Assembly: GCA_938092015.1 (NCBI GenBank)
Contig: CALKOT010000015.1
Coordinates: forward strand, 1 to 56,795
From: an uncultured Paracoccaceae bacterium
Lineage (GTDB): Bacteria > Pseudomonadota > Alphaproteobacteria > Rhodobacterales > Rhodobacteraceae
Length of the DNA stretch: 56,795 bases
Direction: 5' to 3'
This document shows, in pieces, positions 39,736-49,433 of the stretch (positions within the stretch are counted from its first letter, which is position 1; every line of letters starts with the position of its first letter). The notes beneath the pieces are model-generated. The model did not search any database. It saw nothing but the letters and a program-made list of their open reading frames with translations, and was not told the DNA's origin. Position numbers and translations under genes: made by a program.

Positions 39736-40379
39736 GCCCCTTCCGCCCGCAGAGAATCGTAGGACACCATTACATGGTCACGGAACGCCTGCCGTTCCGC
39801 GAGACGCTCGTAGTAAGCGCGAACGCGGGGCCGTTCCGCCCGTTGAATATCGATATCGTAGTAGCGGTACAGAAGATGCCCGATCACAATATCCGCAAGC
39901 GTCAGATCATCGCCCATGATGAAAGGCTTGTCTTCAAGCGCCATGCCAACGCGCAAAAGCAACGCTTCGAACTGTTGAACGGCGCGTTGCAACATCGCCT
40001 GATTGCGATTTTTTGCCGGTGTTCGGACGCGCGCCCAAAAGATGGGTCCGGAAAATGCAGGGCCGTAAGTGGTCTTTCCCCACTCTGCCCAGCTGTCCGC
40101 TCTGCCACGTTTGGCTGGATCTTCGTTCCAGAATGACGTTCCTGCGCCATACTTCGCCGCGAGATAACGAAGGATCGCAGCGCTTTCGAACATTTCGACA
40201 TCGCCGTCCTTCATTGCAGGCACGACGCCGTGCGGGTTTATTCTGCGAAACTCAGGGTCATCAAGGCCACCGTGAACATGGCCTTTGTCGATCCGTTCGT
40301 GTGTCAAACCCAGTTCGCCGACCAGCCACATGACTGCCTGAACATTGGAAGACGTCGCGCGCCCGTAGATTTTCAGCAT
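39732..40379 (-). CDS. Glutathione S-transferase
   Basis: The 215-aa cytosolic GST has the thioredoxin-like N-domain (LKIYGRATSSNVQAVMWLVGELGL, NPHGVVPAMKDGDVEMFESAAILRYLA) with the glutathione-binding Val-Pro and Glu-Ser residues. A helical C-domain follows with the N-capping motif GDDLTLADIVIGHLLYRY. Length is standard. ATG 40379 follows a GAGAG stretch; ATG 40397 is an alternative with no ribosome-binding site. It is convergent with tamB, overlapping it by 4 bp. The substrate is unknown. Confidence 0.9.
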   Translation of the reverse strand: MLKIYGRATSSNVQAVMWLVGELGLTHERIDKGHVHGGLDDPEFRRINPHGVVPAMKDGDVEMFESAAILRYLAAKYGAGTSFWNEDPAKRGRADSWAEWGKTTYGPAFSGPIFWARVRTPAKNRNQAMLQRAVQQFEALLLRVGMALEDKPFIMGDDLTLADIVIGHLLYRYYDIDIQRAERPRVRAYYERLAERQAFRDHVMVSYDSLRAEGA

Positions 40380-40572
40380 CTCATCTCTCTCACTCATTAT
40401 GCGCTTCAGTTGGGGCCTTCTGGTAGTTTCTTGTCAATGCCGACGTCAAAGGTGATCGAATTTTGGCAAATAGAGGGGCAAACAGGGACGCTGAGGCCTT
40501 TTAGCAGCAGGATGAAAGTGCTAGACGCGCTTCCCTATATGCCGTGGAACAGAACCTAAATAGCGACGACTG

Positions 40573-42324
40573 ATGCAAGGCGCGCCCGAAAAACTGCTGG
40601 AAACCCTGCCGACTCTGTCCGGCTTGCCCTTGCGGCTGGCCGATTTCGACACGTTTGTCGATGCCGTGGACTACGCGTCCAAAGGCGTCAACGGACTGAA
40701 TTACTACAGTGCGCGCGGTGAAATTCTGGAACAGCTCACCTTCGTGGACATGCGCGCTCGCAGTGAAAAGCTGGCCGGTCGCTTGCTGGCGATGGGTCTT
40801 GAGCGCGGTGATCGCGTCGCAATTCTGGCAGAGACTAATTCCGATTTCGCTGTTGCCTTCATTGGCGCGCTCTACGCTGGACTGATCCCAGCACCTTTGC
40901 CGCTGCCTGTCGCTTTTGGCCAACGGGACGCCTATTCAGACCAGCTGCGCCGCACCATCAAAACCGCCGATGCCCGCGCAGTCTTCACCCCTGCGGAATA
41001 CGAAGACTGGGTAAAAGAAGCGATGGCGCCGCTGAACCTTAGCTTTGTTGGGAAAGTAAGCGATCTACCAGACGCCGATAGAGTGACAGAGCGGGTCAAG
41101 GTTTCATCTTCGGATCTGGCGTATCTTCAATTTTCATCCGGCACCACGGGTGAACCAAAGGGCGTTGCAGTCACTCATGGATCGATGATGGCGAACCTTC
41201 GCGCCATCGCGATTGATGGGCTAAAATTCCGCTCAGAGGATCGCGGTGTCAGCTGGCTGCCCCTTTATCACGACATGGGTCTGGTTGGTTGCTTTCTGAC
41301 GCCCATCGCCACGCAGTTCACAGCGGACTACATGTCCACACGCGATTTCGTACGTCGACCGCTGATGTGGCTTGAGTTGATCCAGCGCAATCGCTGTACC
41401 GTCACCTACGCACCATCTTTTGGGTATGATCTGGCCCTGCGCCGCGCGCGTGGTAAATCGCCTGAAGGGATGGATCTGTCCGCTTGGCGTGTTGCTGGTA
41501 TTGGCGGCGATATGATCAAGGCGCCGATTATCCGCGCATTTTCCGAAACCTTCCGCGATGCAGGCTTCAAACTGGGCGTGTTTGTGCCAAGCTATGGCAT
41601 GGCCGAGACCACATTGGCGCTGTCCTTCGCACCTTTGGGCCAGGGCCTGAAGACCCGCCGTCTTGACCTTGGCATGCTGGAACGGGAAATGATCGCTGCA
41701 CCTGCGGGGGATGGCCCAGCGCGTGATTTCGCACTGTGTGGGCCGGCGTTGGCGGAACATCAAATCGAAGTGCGCGATGAAGCGGGTGCTGTTCTGCCTG
41801 AATTGAAGGTCGGTAAGATCTGGGCGGCTGGGCCAAGCTTGATGAAGGAATACTTCGGTAATCCTGAAGAAACTGCAAAGGCGCTGGTGGACGGCTGGCT
41901 CGACACTGGCGATCTAGGGTATTTCACGGACGGCCAACTGGTTATCACCGGTCGCGCCAAAGACCTGATGATCGTAAATGGCCGCAACCTGTGGCCACAT
42001 GATCTTGAATGGACCATCGAAAAAGACGTCGATGCTATCCGCGAAGGCGGTGCTGCTGCATTCGCCGTGACGCCGGATGATACGTCCGGAAACCCTGAAG
42101 AACAGGTTGTGGTCGTCATCGAATGTCGCGCCCGCGACGCCGAAGCACGCGAAGCGATCCGGGAAGAAGTTCACGGCGTCGTTCGGTCCGTCCATGGGGT
42201 AGAGGCGAAGATCGCATTGGCTAAAAATGGCGAACTTCCGCAAACCTCATCAGGCAAGTTGAGCCGCGCCAAGGCCCGGTTAATGTATCTCGACGGTGCA
42301 TTTGATACGGGCAAAGCGGGATGA
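40573..42324 (+). CDS. Fatty acyl-AMP ligase / acyl-adenylating enzyme
   Basis: The 583-aa ANL-superfamily enzyme activates a fatty acid with ATP. It has YLQFSSGTTGEPKGVAVTH (P-loop motif), WLPLYHDMGLVGCFLTPI, VPSYGMAETTLALSF, WLDTGDLGYFTDGQLVITGR, and the C-terminal LPQTSSGKLSRAKAR with the catalytic Lys. The HDMGL motif is typical of fatty acyl-AMP ligases, which pass the acyl group to a carrier protein rather than to CoA. It overlaps the next SDR gene by 4 bp (ATGA), so the two probably serve one pathway. No carrier protein or synthase is adjacent. Confidence 0.85.
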   Translation: MQGAPEKLLETLPTLSGLPLRLADFDTFVDAVDYASKGVNGLNYYSARGEILEQLTFVDMRARSEKLAGRLLAMGLERGDRVAILAETNSDFAVAFIGALYAGLIPAPLPLPVAFGQRDAYSDQLRRTIKTADARAVFTPAEYEDWVKEAMAPLNLSFVGKVSDLPDADRVTERVKVSSSDLAYLQFSSGTTGEPKGVAVTHGSMMANLRAIAIDGLKFRSEDRGVSWLPLYHDMGLVGCFLTPIATQFTADYMSTRDFVRRPLMWLELIQRNRCTVTYAPSFGYDLALRRARGKSPEGMDLSAWRVAGIGGDMIKAPIIRAFSETFRDAGFKLGVFVPSYGMAETTLALSFAPLGQGLKTRRLDLGMLEREMIAAPAGDGPARDFALCGPALAEHQIEVRDEAGAVLPELKVGKIWAAGPSLMKEYFGNPEETAKALVDGWLDTGDLGYFTDGQLVITGRAKDLMIVNGRNLWPHDLEWTIEKDVDAIREGGAAAFAVTPDDTSGNPEEQVVVVIECRARDAEAREAIREEVHGVVRSVHGVEAKIALAKNGELPQTSSGKLSRAKARLMYLDGAFDTGKAG

Positions 42325-43256
42325 AACGCCTTGCGGCGTTGACGGGCGGAACTGGTTTTCTAGGCCGGCATGTTATTCGCGAACTTGCAGATCAGGGATG
42401 GGCGGTTCGCATTCTCGCGCGGACCCAGCCCGAACTTCCCGAACTTTCCGATGTTGAAATCGAACTGACGCTTGGCGATCTGTCTGATCCCGATGCTTTG
42501 AAGGCGCTGGCGCAGGGCGCTGATGCATTCATCCACATCGCCGGGGTTGTGAAGGCTAAGAACCGCAATGATTTCATGCGCGCGAACAAGGACGGGGCTG
42601 AACGGGCTGCGCGGGCCTGGGCCCAAACTACCGTCGGTGGTCGGTTTCTTCTTATCTCATCCATGGCGGCGCGCGCGCCTGAGCTGTCTCATTATGCTGC
42701 ATCAAAGCATGCAGGTGAGCTGGCGGTTGCGGACGCGCTTGAAGGCAGGGATTGGCGAATTCTACGGCCTGGGGCCATCTACGGAAGGTTCGATCAGGAA
42801 TCGCTGAAAGTTCTGCAGCTTTCGAACGCCCCAGTTCAGCTGATGCTGAACGCGCCAGCTGCGCGAGTCGCAATGGTGGATGCGCGCGATGCTGCGCGAG
42901 CGATCGTCGCCACGGCGCAAGATCAGGACATCGGCGCAATTCATGAAATCTCAGATGCGCAACTGGCCGGTTATCGTTGGGATGAACTTGCTGGGATTGC
43001 TGCGAAAGCGCTTGGCAAACACGCACGCCCAGTTCGCCTGCCAGCGGCAGTACTGAAGGGTATCGGCGGCATCGGCGGCGCCATCACGGGGATTACCGGC
43101 GGTGTTGAAATGCTGACGCCCGGCAAGGTTCGGGAAATCCTGCATCAGGATTGGTCAGTGCAATCGCCGCTACCTGAAATCCTGTACCAGCCTTTGATCC
43201 CACTGGAGCAGGGCCTGAGAGAGATGGCAGAAGCGTCAGGCCTTCTCAGCCGTTAG
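42321..43256 (+). CDS. NAD(P)-dependent epimerase/dehydratase (extended SDR)
   Basis: The 311-aa extended SDR shows the nucleotide motif LTGGTGFLGRHVIREL, LGDLSDPDALK, IHIAGVVKAKNR, and the catalytic YAASKHAGE (Tyr-x3-Lys), followed by LRPGAIYGRFDQE. It reduces or epimerises a sugar or lipid intermediate. Coupling with the acyl-AMP ligase suggests a lipid substrate; related SDRs reduce ketoceramide in Caulobacter, but that match is only an analogy. Its 3' end overlaps the convergent ubiG by 21 bp. Confidence 0.85.
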   Translation: MKRLAALTGGTGFLGRHVIRELADQGWAVRILARTQPELPELSDVEIELTLGDLSDPDALKALAQGADAFIHIAGVVKAKNRNDFMRANKDGAERAARAWAQTTVGGRFLLISSMAARAPELSHYAASKHAGELAVADALEGRDWRILRPGAIYGRFDQESLKVLQLSNAPVQLMLNAPAARVAMVDARDAARAIVATAQDQDIGAIHEISDAQLAGYRWDELAGIAAKALGKHARPVRLPAAVLKGIGGIGGAITGITGGVEMLTPGKVREILHQDWSVQSPLPEILYQPLIPLEQGLREMAEASGLLSR

Positions 43257-43985
43257 GATATAGTTCATCGACAGATCCGTATCGTTAAGGGACCAGTCAC
43301 GGGAGACCGGGTTCAATACCATCCCTTTGCTGTCTACGACCTCCAGTCCCGCAACAGCGATAGCCGCCTCAAGCTCTTCAGGGGTTAGGAATTTGTTCCA
43401 GTCATGGGTCCCGACCGGCAGCCAGCGCAAGATGCGCTCTGCTCCAACAATCGCACCTACCCAGCTTTTGGCTGTTCGGCTAAGCGTCGACATGATTAAA
43501 AGGCCGCCCGGACGGACCAGTGTTGCCAACGCCTCAATAAAAGACGGTACATCGGCGACATGCTCGACTATCTCTAACGCCAGCACCACATCGAACTGGT
43601 CGCCGTCAGCTGCTGCCGCTTCTGCAGTTCTGACCTGATAGTCGATGGTTAAACCCATAGTCGCAGCGTGCGCGCTGGCGACTGCGACATTACCTACCGC
43701 AGCTTCAAGCCCAGTAACCTTGGCCCCCAACCGCGCCATCGGTTCTGCAATCAATCCGCCGCCAGACCCGACATCAACCACGGACAGACCGGCCAGCGCA
43801 GATCGGCCAGGTTGGGTTCCGAATTGCCCCACGATCTGATTCAGGATGTAATCCAAACGGCATGGGTTCATCAGATGAAGTGGTTTGAATTTCCCGTCCG
43901 GATCCCACCATTCCGCTGAGATGGCTTCAAACTTCGCGACTTCCTGAGCGTCAATCGTCGTCGGAGCGAAATCAGCGTCTGTCAT
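43236..43985 (-). CDS. ubiG: Ubiquinone biosynthesis O-methyltransferase
   Basis: The 249-aa SAM-dependent methyltransferase carries out both O-methylations in ubiquinone synthesis. It has FEAISAEWWDPDGKFKPLHLMNP (the UbiG opening), the SAM-binding VVDVGSGGGLIAEPMARLGA, LALEIVEHVADVPSFI, and TLSRTAKSW, plus PVGTHDWNKFLTPEEL. ATG 43985 has GGAGAG upstream. It is divergent from the peptidase gene. Confidence 0.95.
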   Translation of the reverse strand: MTDADFAPTTIDAQEVAKFEAISAEWWDPDGKFKPLHLMNPCRLDYILNQIVGQFGTQPGRSALAGLSVVDVGSGGGLIAEPMARLGAKVTGLEAAVGNVAVASAHAATMGLTIDYQVRTAEAAAADGDQFDVVLALEIVEHVADVPSFIEALATLVRPGGLLIMSTLSRTAKSWVGAIVGAERILRWLPVGTHDWNKFLTPEELEAAIAVAGLEVVDSKGMVLNPVSRDWSLNDTDLSMNYILTAEKA

Positions 43986-44072
43986 TTGTCACTCTCCGGG
44001 GCTGGGCATTATCGCAGCATCGCCCTAGAACATGGGGTGAAAGCGCGCAAGCGCAATGAAACTGGACCTGGA

Positions 44073-45050
44073 ATGCCTGCGCAACGCCGTTCTCTTTACC
44101 CACCGATAGAGCCATTCAACCGTTTCCGTCTTCAGGTTAGCGGCGGCCATGAGCTGTATGTCGAGGAATGCGGAACCAAAGGTGCCAAGCCAGTTATAAT
44201 CCTGCACGGTGGTCCTGGCGGCGGCTGTAGCCCAGCAATGCGACGCTATTTCGACCCTTCCACCTATCACATCATTTTGTTCGATCAGCGCGGTTGTGGC
44301 AGATCGCGGCCTCATGCCAGCGTAGAACGCAACACGACGTGGGATCTTGTCGACGATATTGAGGCAATCCGGCGGCGACTTGGCATTGAACGTTGGATGG
44401 TTTTTGGCGGCTCCTGGGGCGCAACTTTGTCGCTGATCTACGCTGAAACCCACCCGCGGCGGGTATCTGAAATGATCCTGCGAGGCGTTTTCCTGATGAC
44501 CAATCGGGAACTCGACTGGTTCTACGGTGGCGGTGCATCAATATTCTGGCCTGACCTCTGGGAAGAATTCCTGCGCCCAATTCCAGAAGCAGAGCGTGAC
44601 GATCTGATCACGGCCTATCATCGACGTCTGATGGGCGGGGATCTGGCGCAGCAAACAGAATGCGCCCGTGTCTGGACAAAATGGGAAGGGGCGACGGCAA
44701 CCCTGCGCGGACATGAAGATCGTGGATCAGGATATGCTGCGGCATCCTACGCCCGCGCCTTTGCGCGGATTGAATGCCATTATTTCAAGAACCGCGGCTT
44801 TCTCGCTGAAGATGGTCAGATTTTACGAGATGTTGGCCGTATCCGCGATATCCCAGGCGTCATCGTACAGGGCCGTTATGATATGGTCTGCCCACCGATT
44901 TCCGCGTTTGAACTACACCGCGCCTGGCCGGGGTCAGAGCTGAAGATGGTCGCCGACGGTGGCCATGCGTTGTCAGAACCAGGCATCACGGCTGAGCTAT
45001 TGATGGCTACCGATGCAGCGCGTGTTGGCCACGCAGAGGCGGCTGAGTAG
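44073..45050 (+). CDS. pip: Proline iminopeptidase
   Basis: The 325-aa S33-family peptidase releases N-terminal proline. It has ILHGGPGGGCSPAMRRYFDP, LFDQRGCGRSRPH, the nucleophile Ser in FGGSWGATLSL, a catalytic Asp in QGRYDMVCPP and His in DGGHALSEPG. It matches the family length (about 320). ATG 44073 fits family starts; the frame extends upstream to a TTG at 43986 without support. Confidence 0.92.
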   Translation: MPAQRRSLYPPIEPFNRFRLQVSGGHELYVEECGTKGAKPVIILHGGPGGGCSPAMRRYFDPSTYHIILFDQRGCGRSRPHASVERNTTWDLVDDIEAIRRRLGIERWMVFGGSWGATLSLIYAETHPRRVSEMILRGVFLMTNRELDWFYGGGASIFWPDLWEEFLRPIPEAERDDLITAYHRRLMGGDLAQQTECARVWTKWEGATATLRGHEDRGSGYAAASYARAFARIECHYFKNRGFLAEDGQILRDVGRIRDIPGVIVQGRYDMVCPPISAFELHRAWPGSELKMVADGGHALSEPGITAELLMATDAARVGHAEAAE

Positions 45051-45063
45051 AGACCGCAGGTTG

Positions 45064-45186
45064 TTAGCTTAACATCATTGCTGCTAAGAGACACATGGTT
45101 GCCGCTATGGATTGAAAGGCGATGGCAAAAAACAAAGCCTCAGCCGCTGTCCCCAAGCCTTTTGCGCAATTGCAAATTTCATCCAT
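45064..45186 (-). CDS. Small hydrophobic protein, 40 aa
   Basis: A short minus-strand frame encodes MDEICNCAKGLGTAAEALFF followed by a hydrophobic stretch that ends in LLAAMMLS. One membrane helix (about residues 16-39) is predicted by eye, after a short Cys-containing head (CNC). AAAGGA lies about 9 nt before ATG 45186. It is 100 bp downstream of hisG on the same strand in an otherwise empty gap. I do not recognise the family. Confidence 0.45.
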   Translation of the reverse strand: MDEICNCAKGLGTAAEALFFAIAFQSIAATMCLLAAMMLS

Positions 45187-45286
45187 AATTTCAGTCCTTT
45201 GAATAACTTAGTGGACTGAGAATAGCGGGCGCGCGGATACAGGGCGCGTATAAAGACTCGCCTCTAAGGTGAATTCAGCGTGAAAA

Positions 45287-45964
45287 CTAGCTAACCAAAG
45301 CAAGAAACGCTTCGATATCAGTGACTGAGGCAGTCGACGTTTTGGACACGCAGAGATTCGCCTCTGATTTTAGAATCAGGCCATCACTCAAGATTTTAAG
45401 GTGGTTCGCATTCAACGTCTCGCCGGTTGAAGTGATGTCGATGATCGCTTCCGCCGCCAGATTTAGCGGTGTCGCTTCGGTCGCGCCTTGGCTATCGACC
45501 AACTGATAATCAGCGACCCCCGCGTCCCGGAAGAACGCTCGGGACAGATTGTGATATTTGGTGGCGATCCGCATCCGCATACCATGCCGTTTTCTAAAGG
45601 CGGCGGCAGCGGCGTCAAAGTCATGCAGCGTATCGACATCAACCCAAACCGATGGGACGGCGACAATCAGGTCGGCGTGACCGAAACCCAACTTTGCCGC
45701 GAGTCTGACTTTTTGGTCCCAAACCGGAATCTTTTCACGCACGACGTCTTCGCCGGTAATGCCAACATCGATGCGGCCAGCGGCCAATTCGCGCGGGATT
45801 TCTGATGCGGACAACAAAACCAGCTCGACACCATCTGCACCTTTGACCCGACCGGAATACTCACGGCCCCCTTCAGCGCGTTCAATCTCAAGGCCTCGCT
45901 CAGCAAACCAGTCAACACATTGCTGTTGCAAGCGGCCCTTGGAAGGCAGACCCAGTTTGATCAT
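45287..45964 (-). CDS. hisG: ATP phosphoribosyltransferase, short form
   Basis: The 225-aa enzyme catalyses the first step of histidine synthesis. It opens LGLPSKGRLQQQCVDWF, with DVGITGEDVV and the PRPP-binding region ATKYHNLSRAFF. It ends ITSTGETLNANHLKIL and lacks the C-terminal regulatory domain of long HisG, so it needs HisZ, encoded just upstream with a 4-bp overlap (45961-45964). It is last of hisS-hisZ-hisG. Confidence 0.95.
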   Translation of the reverse strand: MIKLGLPSKGRLQQQCVDWFAERGLEIERAEGGREYSGRVKGADGVELVLLSASEIPRELAAGRIDVGITGEDVVREKIPVWDQKVRLAAKLGFGHADLIVAVPSVWVDVDTLHDFDAAAAAFRKRHGMRMRIATKYHNLSRAFFRDAGVADYQLVDSQGATEATPLNLAAEAIIDITSTGETLNANHLKILSDGLILKSEANLCVSKTSTASVTDIEAFLALVS

Positions 45965-47070
45965 GCGCCCGTCTCCGCCGCGTTCATCGCCTCTGGCCGG
46001 ACAACACCACCAACAGCGGTTGAACCCGCCCCACCACCGAGTTTGGCAGTCAGCTTGTCATACCTGCCGCCACCGCCAAGTGGCGGCAGCGCTGGATCAG
46101 CAGCGCGGAACTCAAAAACAAAGCCGTCATAGTATTCAATTGATCGGCCAAAAGTCGCATCAAACGAAAGATCTGATGCTTCAATTCCCTTGGCCGCCAG
46201 TGCATCCAGCCGACGCTCCATCCGCCCAAGTGCGGGCGCCATGGATCGTGGACAGATCCGGCGCAATTCAGCCAACGCTTCATTGGACGGCCCGCTGACT
46301 GCAAGCACAGCCTCAATCATCGCGCGGTCGCTAGCTGACAACGGTGGCTCTGCAGCATCAGCGTCCAGAATATCGAGCCTCTCTAGGATTTCACCCTCGC
46401 CCCGCAGGCCAACGAATTTTCCCGCATCAGCAATAACCTTACGACGCTCTACACTGCTCTGCGATAAAAGGGCCGTTCGCGACGGGTTCGGTTCGATCGG
46501 GTTTGCAAAGCGTTCGATCAGTGCGTGAAACCGCTTTGGCCGCCAGACATGACGACGAAGAGCAGCCTTTCGCACTTCGCTTACACTCAACGCATCAATC
46601 GCAGCAAAAATAACGCCGAGGTCACCTGTGATGACCCTATCAACCAAATCACCAAGGGCTGAGCGGATCAAGTTGAACACCTCAGCTTCTTCTGCAGCCG
46701 GATCAGCGCCGCCGATCAGCTCTATCCCGGCCTGCAAATATTCAGTGGGACGATCAACATCAGGTTCCTGACGTCGCCAAACCAGGCCGTCGTAGTAATA
46801 CCGTGCTGGCGACAGGCCCTGCTCCATATGCAACCGAGCGACAGGGACAGTGAAGTCAGGGCGAAGGAACTGCTCACCCGCCACAGGGTCCTGCACCAGA
46901 TAGGCCCGCGCCCGAATATCCTCGCCGTATAAGTCGAGCATGACATCGGCAGGCTGCAGGGTTTCCAACTCAACCCGGGCAGCGCCGGCCGCATCAAAGA
47001 TCGAAGCAATATCGGCGCGCATCGCACTCAACCGAGCAAGATCGGCGCCTGCACGTCCACCGCGGGCCAT
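45961..47070 (-). CDS. hisZ: ATP phosphoribosyltransferase regulatory subunit
   Basis: The 369-aa protein is a catalytically inactive HisRS paralogue. It has motif 2-like YYDGLVWRRQEPDVDRPTEYLQAGIELIG, the class II fold motif DFTVPVARLHME, and GGGGRYDKL near the C-terminus. It binds short HisG and gives it activity and histidine feedback. It starts 3 bp after the hisS stop and overlaps hisG by 4 bp. Confidence 0.93.
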   Translation of the reverse strand: MARGGRAGADLARLSAMRADIASIFDAAGAARVELETLQPADVMLDLYGEDIRARAYLVQDPVAGEQFLRPDFTVPVARLHMEQGLSPARYYYDGLVWRRQEPDVDRPTEYLQAGIELIGGADPAAEEAEVFNLIRSALGDLVDRVITGDLGVIFAAIDALSVSEVRKAALRRHVWRPKRFHALIERFANPIEPNPSRTALLSQSSVERRKVIADAGKFVGLRGEGEILERLDILDADAAEPPLSASDRAMIEAVLAVSGPSNEALAELRRICPRSMAPALGRMERRLDALAAKGIEASDLSFDATFGRSIEYYDGFVFEFRAADPALPPLGGGGRYDKLTAKLGGGAGSTAVGGVVRPEAMNAAETGA

Positions 47071-47073
47071 CGA

Positions 47074-48570
47074 TTAACCCGCTCGCGCGATCATGGCGCG
47101 CACTTCTTCAACAAGGCGTTCACGCGGTACTTCGATCTGTGCAGGCTGGGCTTTCCATTGTTCATTTGTCTCGATCTCAGCCGCCAGACGGGCGCCCAGC
47201 GCAAGATCCTTCAACTGCACAATTCCCGCGTCTTTCTCATTGCCACCTTCAATAATGGCGACAGGGCTGGAGCGCTTGTCGGCGTACTTTAGTTGTTTTG
47301 CCATGTTGCCACCGCCCAAAAACATCTCGGCCCGGATACCTGCTGAACGAAGCTCGGCAACCATCGTCTGGTAATCTGGCAGGCGGTCCTTATCCATGAC
47401 GGTGACCAGCACTGGCCCCACTTGCTCAGCCGCTTTGCCGCGTTTTTCGCGCAAGGCGGCCAAAAGGCGGTCAAGGCCAATGGAAACGCCCGTTCCCGGC
47501 ACGTGCTGGCCGGTAAAGCGCATGACCAGATCATCGTAGCGACCTCCGCCAGCAACAGATCCGAACTGACGTTTCTGACCTTTTTCATCGATAATCTCGA
47601 AGGTCAGCTCAGCCTCGTAGACCGGACCGGTGTAGTAGCCGAGGCCACGGACGACCGAAGGGTCGATCTTAGCCCGCCCGGAATACCCCTGAGCGTCAAG
47701 GAGGGCCGCTATCGTTTCAAGCTCAGCCACGCCTTCAAGCCCTGCAGGCGATGCCTCGACAAGTTCGCGAAGGCGCCCACAAGTGGCCGCGCCGGTTTCC
47801 CGCTCAGCTTCGACGAAGCCCATCACGATTTCTGTTTGATCAGCGTTCAGACCAGCGCCTTTGGTGTAATCGCCGCTTTCATCCTTACGGCCTTCACCGA
47901 GCAGGGCGCGCACTCCATCGGGGCCAAGGCGATCGAGCTTATCGATTGCTCGCAAAACCACGCCACGCGCCTCTTCACCTTCGTCAGGTGCATCTGGGTT
48001 CAGAAGGCCAACAACCTCCATCACGCCATTTAAAACTTTGCGATTGTTGATACGGATCAGATAATCGCCACGTTCAATCCCGGCAGCTTCCAACGCATCG
48101 CAGAGCATTGCGCAGATTTCTGCATCGGCGGCTGGCGACGCCGACCCTACGGTATCTGCATCACACTGATAGAACTGCCGATACCGCCCTGGCCCAGGTT
48201 TTTCATTGCGCCAGACAGGGCCAACTGCATAACGACGGTAGGGCGTAGGTAGAAACTGTTGGTTCTGCGCATAAACACGCGCCAGCGGCGCAGTCAGATC
48301 ATAGCGCAGCGCCATCCATGCCTCGTCCTCGTCCTGCCAAGCGAAAACACCAGCATTCGGACGATCCACATCGGGCAGAAACTTACCTAAAGCTTCAACA
48401 GTTTCGACTGCAGACGTTTCAAGCGCATCGAAACCATAGCGATGATAAACTTCGGTGATCGCAGACAGCATTTCTGACCGTTCAGCCACTTCTGCACCGA
48501 AATAGTCACGAAACCCTTTGGGCGTCTCGGCGCTGGGGCGCCGGACCTTCTGTTTCTTGTTTTTAGCCAT
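47074..48570 (-). CDS. hisS: Histidyl-tRNA synthetase
   Basis: The 498-aa class II synthetase has [13 protein letters not shown], motif 2 ([24 protein letters not shown] is present in pieces), HisA-type [15 protein letters not shown], and motif 3 in [13 protein letters not shown]. The anticodon-binding C-domain follows ([17 protein letters not shown]). It charges tRNA-His. I chose ATG 48570, preceded by AGGG; GTG 48573 is adjacent. A perfect 8-bp-arm palindrome lies about 75 bp upstream (48644-48663). Confidence 0.95.
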   Translation of the reverse strand: MAKNKKQKVRRPSAETPKGFRDYFGAEVAERSEMLSAITEVYHRYGFDALETSAVETVEALGKFLPDVDRPNAGVFAWQDEDEAWMALRYDLTAPLARVYAQNQQFLPTPYRRYAVGPVWRNEKPGPGRYRQFYQCDADTVGSASPAADAEICAMLCDALEAAGIERGDYLIRINNRKVLNGVMEVVGLLNPDAPDEGEEARGVVLRAIDKLDRLGPDGVRALLGEGRKDESGDYTKGAGLNADQTEIVMGFVEAERETGAATCGRLRELVEASPAGLEGVAELETIAALLDAQGYSGRAKIDPSVVRGLGYYTGPVYEAELTFEIIDEKGQKRQFGSVAGGGRYDDLVMRFTGQHVPGTGVSIGLDRLLAALREKRGKAAEQVGPVLVTVMDKDRLPDYQTMVAELRSAGIRAEMFLGGGNMAKQLKYADKRSSPVAIIEGGNEKDAGIVQLKDLALGARLAAEIETNEQWKAQPAQIEVPRERLVEEVRAMIARAG

Positions 48571-48643
48571 CACCCTGGTCCAGTGTTCGATTATGGCGGC
48601 TTGATCTTACATTGAACCAAGTTTCGTTTTGAAATCCGAGAAA

Positions 48644-48663
48644 ACGTTTGCCATTGCAAACGT
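48644..48663. promoter_or_regulatory. Palindrome upstream of hisS
   Basis: ACGTTTGC-CATT-GCAAACGT is a perfect inverted repeat with 8-bp arms. It lies 74 bp before the hisS start in the 217-bp gap after yqeY. No T-run follows on either strand, so an operator is more likely than a terminator. The binding protein is unknown. Confidence 0.3.
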
Positions 48664-48787
48664 GGTCAGGTTTCAAAAGCCTCAATGTTTGATCAAAACG
48701 CTGTAGATGGGCGGATACCGCATGCCCCGCCTGACGGCAAGGCGACCGATCAGCCTAACGAGGTTAGAAAATCCGAATTGCGCAGAA

Positions 48788-49246
48788 TCAGGCTAGCGTG
48801 GCTTTGACTGACGCACCCGCAGCGCCAAAATCCATACGGCCTGTATACTGGGCTTTCAAAGCGCCCATGACCTTGCCCATATCCTTGATCGACGATGCGC
48901 CAGTTTCCTTGATGGCGTCTGCCACCGCCGTGGCGACCTCTTCTTCGGTAAGGGGCTTGGGAAGGAATTCTCGGATGATCTTTATCTCGGATCGTTCACG
49001 TGCGGCCAGATCTTCGCGGCCAGCATCTTCGTAGGCCTTAACGCTATCATCGCGCTGCTTCACCATCTTGGAGAGAATCTGCAGAATCTCATCAGCGTCG
49101 ATGTCACCAGCATCTTCGTTGCTACGAAGAGCGATCTCACGTTCCTTGATCGCTGCATTAACAAGGCGCAGCGTGCCAACCCGCAACGTATCCTTGTCTT
49201 TCATCGCCATTTTCATGGCGCTCATAATGCGCTCACGCATGTTCAT
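48788..49246 (-). CDS. yqeY: GatB/YqeY domain protein
   Basis: The 152-aa protein is a YqeY-like helical protein related to the tail domain of GatB. It shows MKMAMKDKDTLRVGTLRLVNAAIKEREI, DEILQILSKMVKQRDDSVKAYEDAGREDLA, EIKIIREFLPKPLTEEEV, and the final GKVMGALKAQYTGRMDFG. It may bind tRNA. I chose ATG 49246 (after GGGTGG); a GTG at 49258 is possible. It is divergent from carA, an arrangement widespread in alphaproteobacteria. Confidence 0.9.
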   Translation of the reverse strand: MNMRERIMSAMKMAMKDKDTLRVGTLRLVNAAIKEREIALRSNEDAGDIDADEILQILSKMVKQRDDSVKAYEDAGREDLAARERSEIKIIREFLPKPLTEEEVATAVADAIKETGASSIKDMGKVMGALKAQYTGRMDFGAAGASVKATLA

Positions 49247-49433
49247 TTTACTAACCACCCAGCGCCATCATGGCGGATCGCGGGGACTTTACACGACGAC
49301 AATTTCGCGGGCAAACGGTTCAATAGGCATCAAGGCATTGTAATTTAACGGTAAAATATCTTTTCCTATAGATATTGACCAGTTCCCGCTGCTTCTCTAG
49401 CTTCCGCCCGATTCATTATAGATCGGTATCCGG

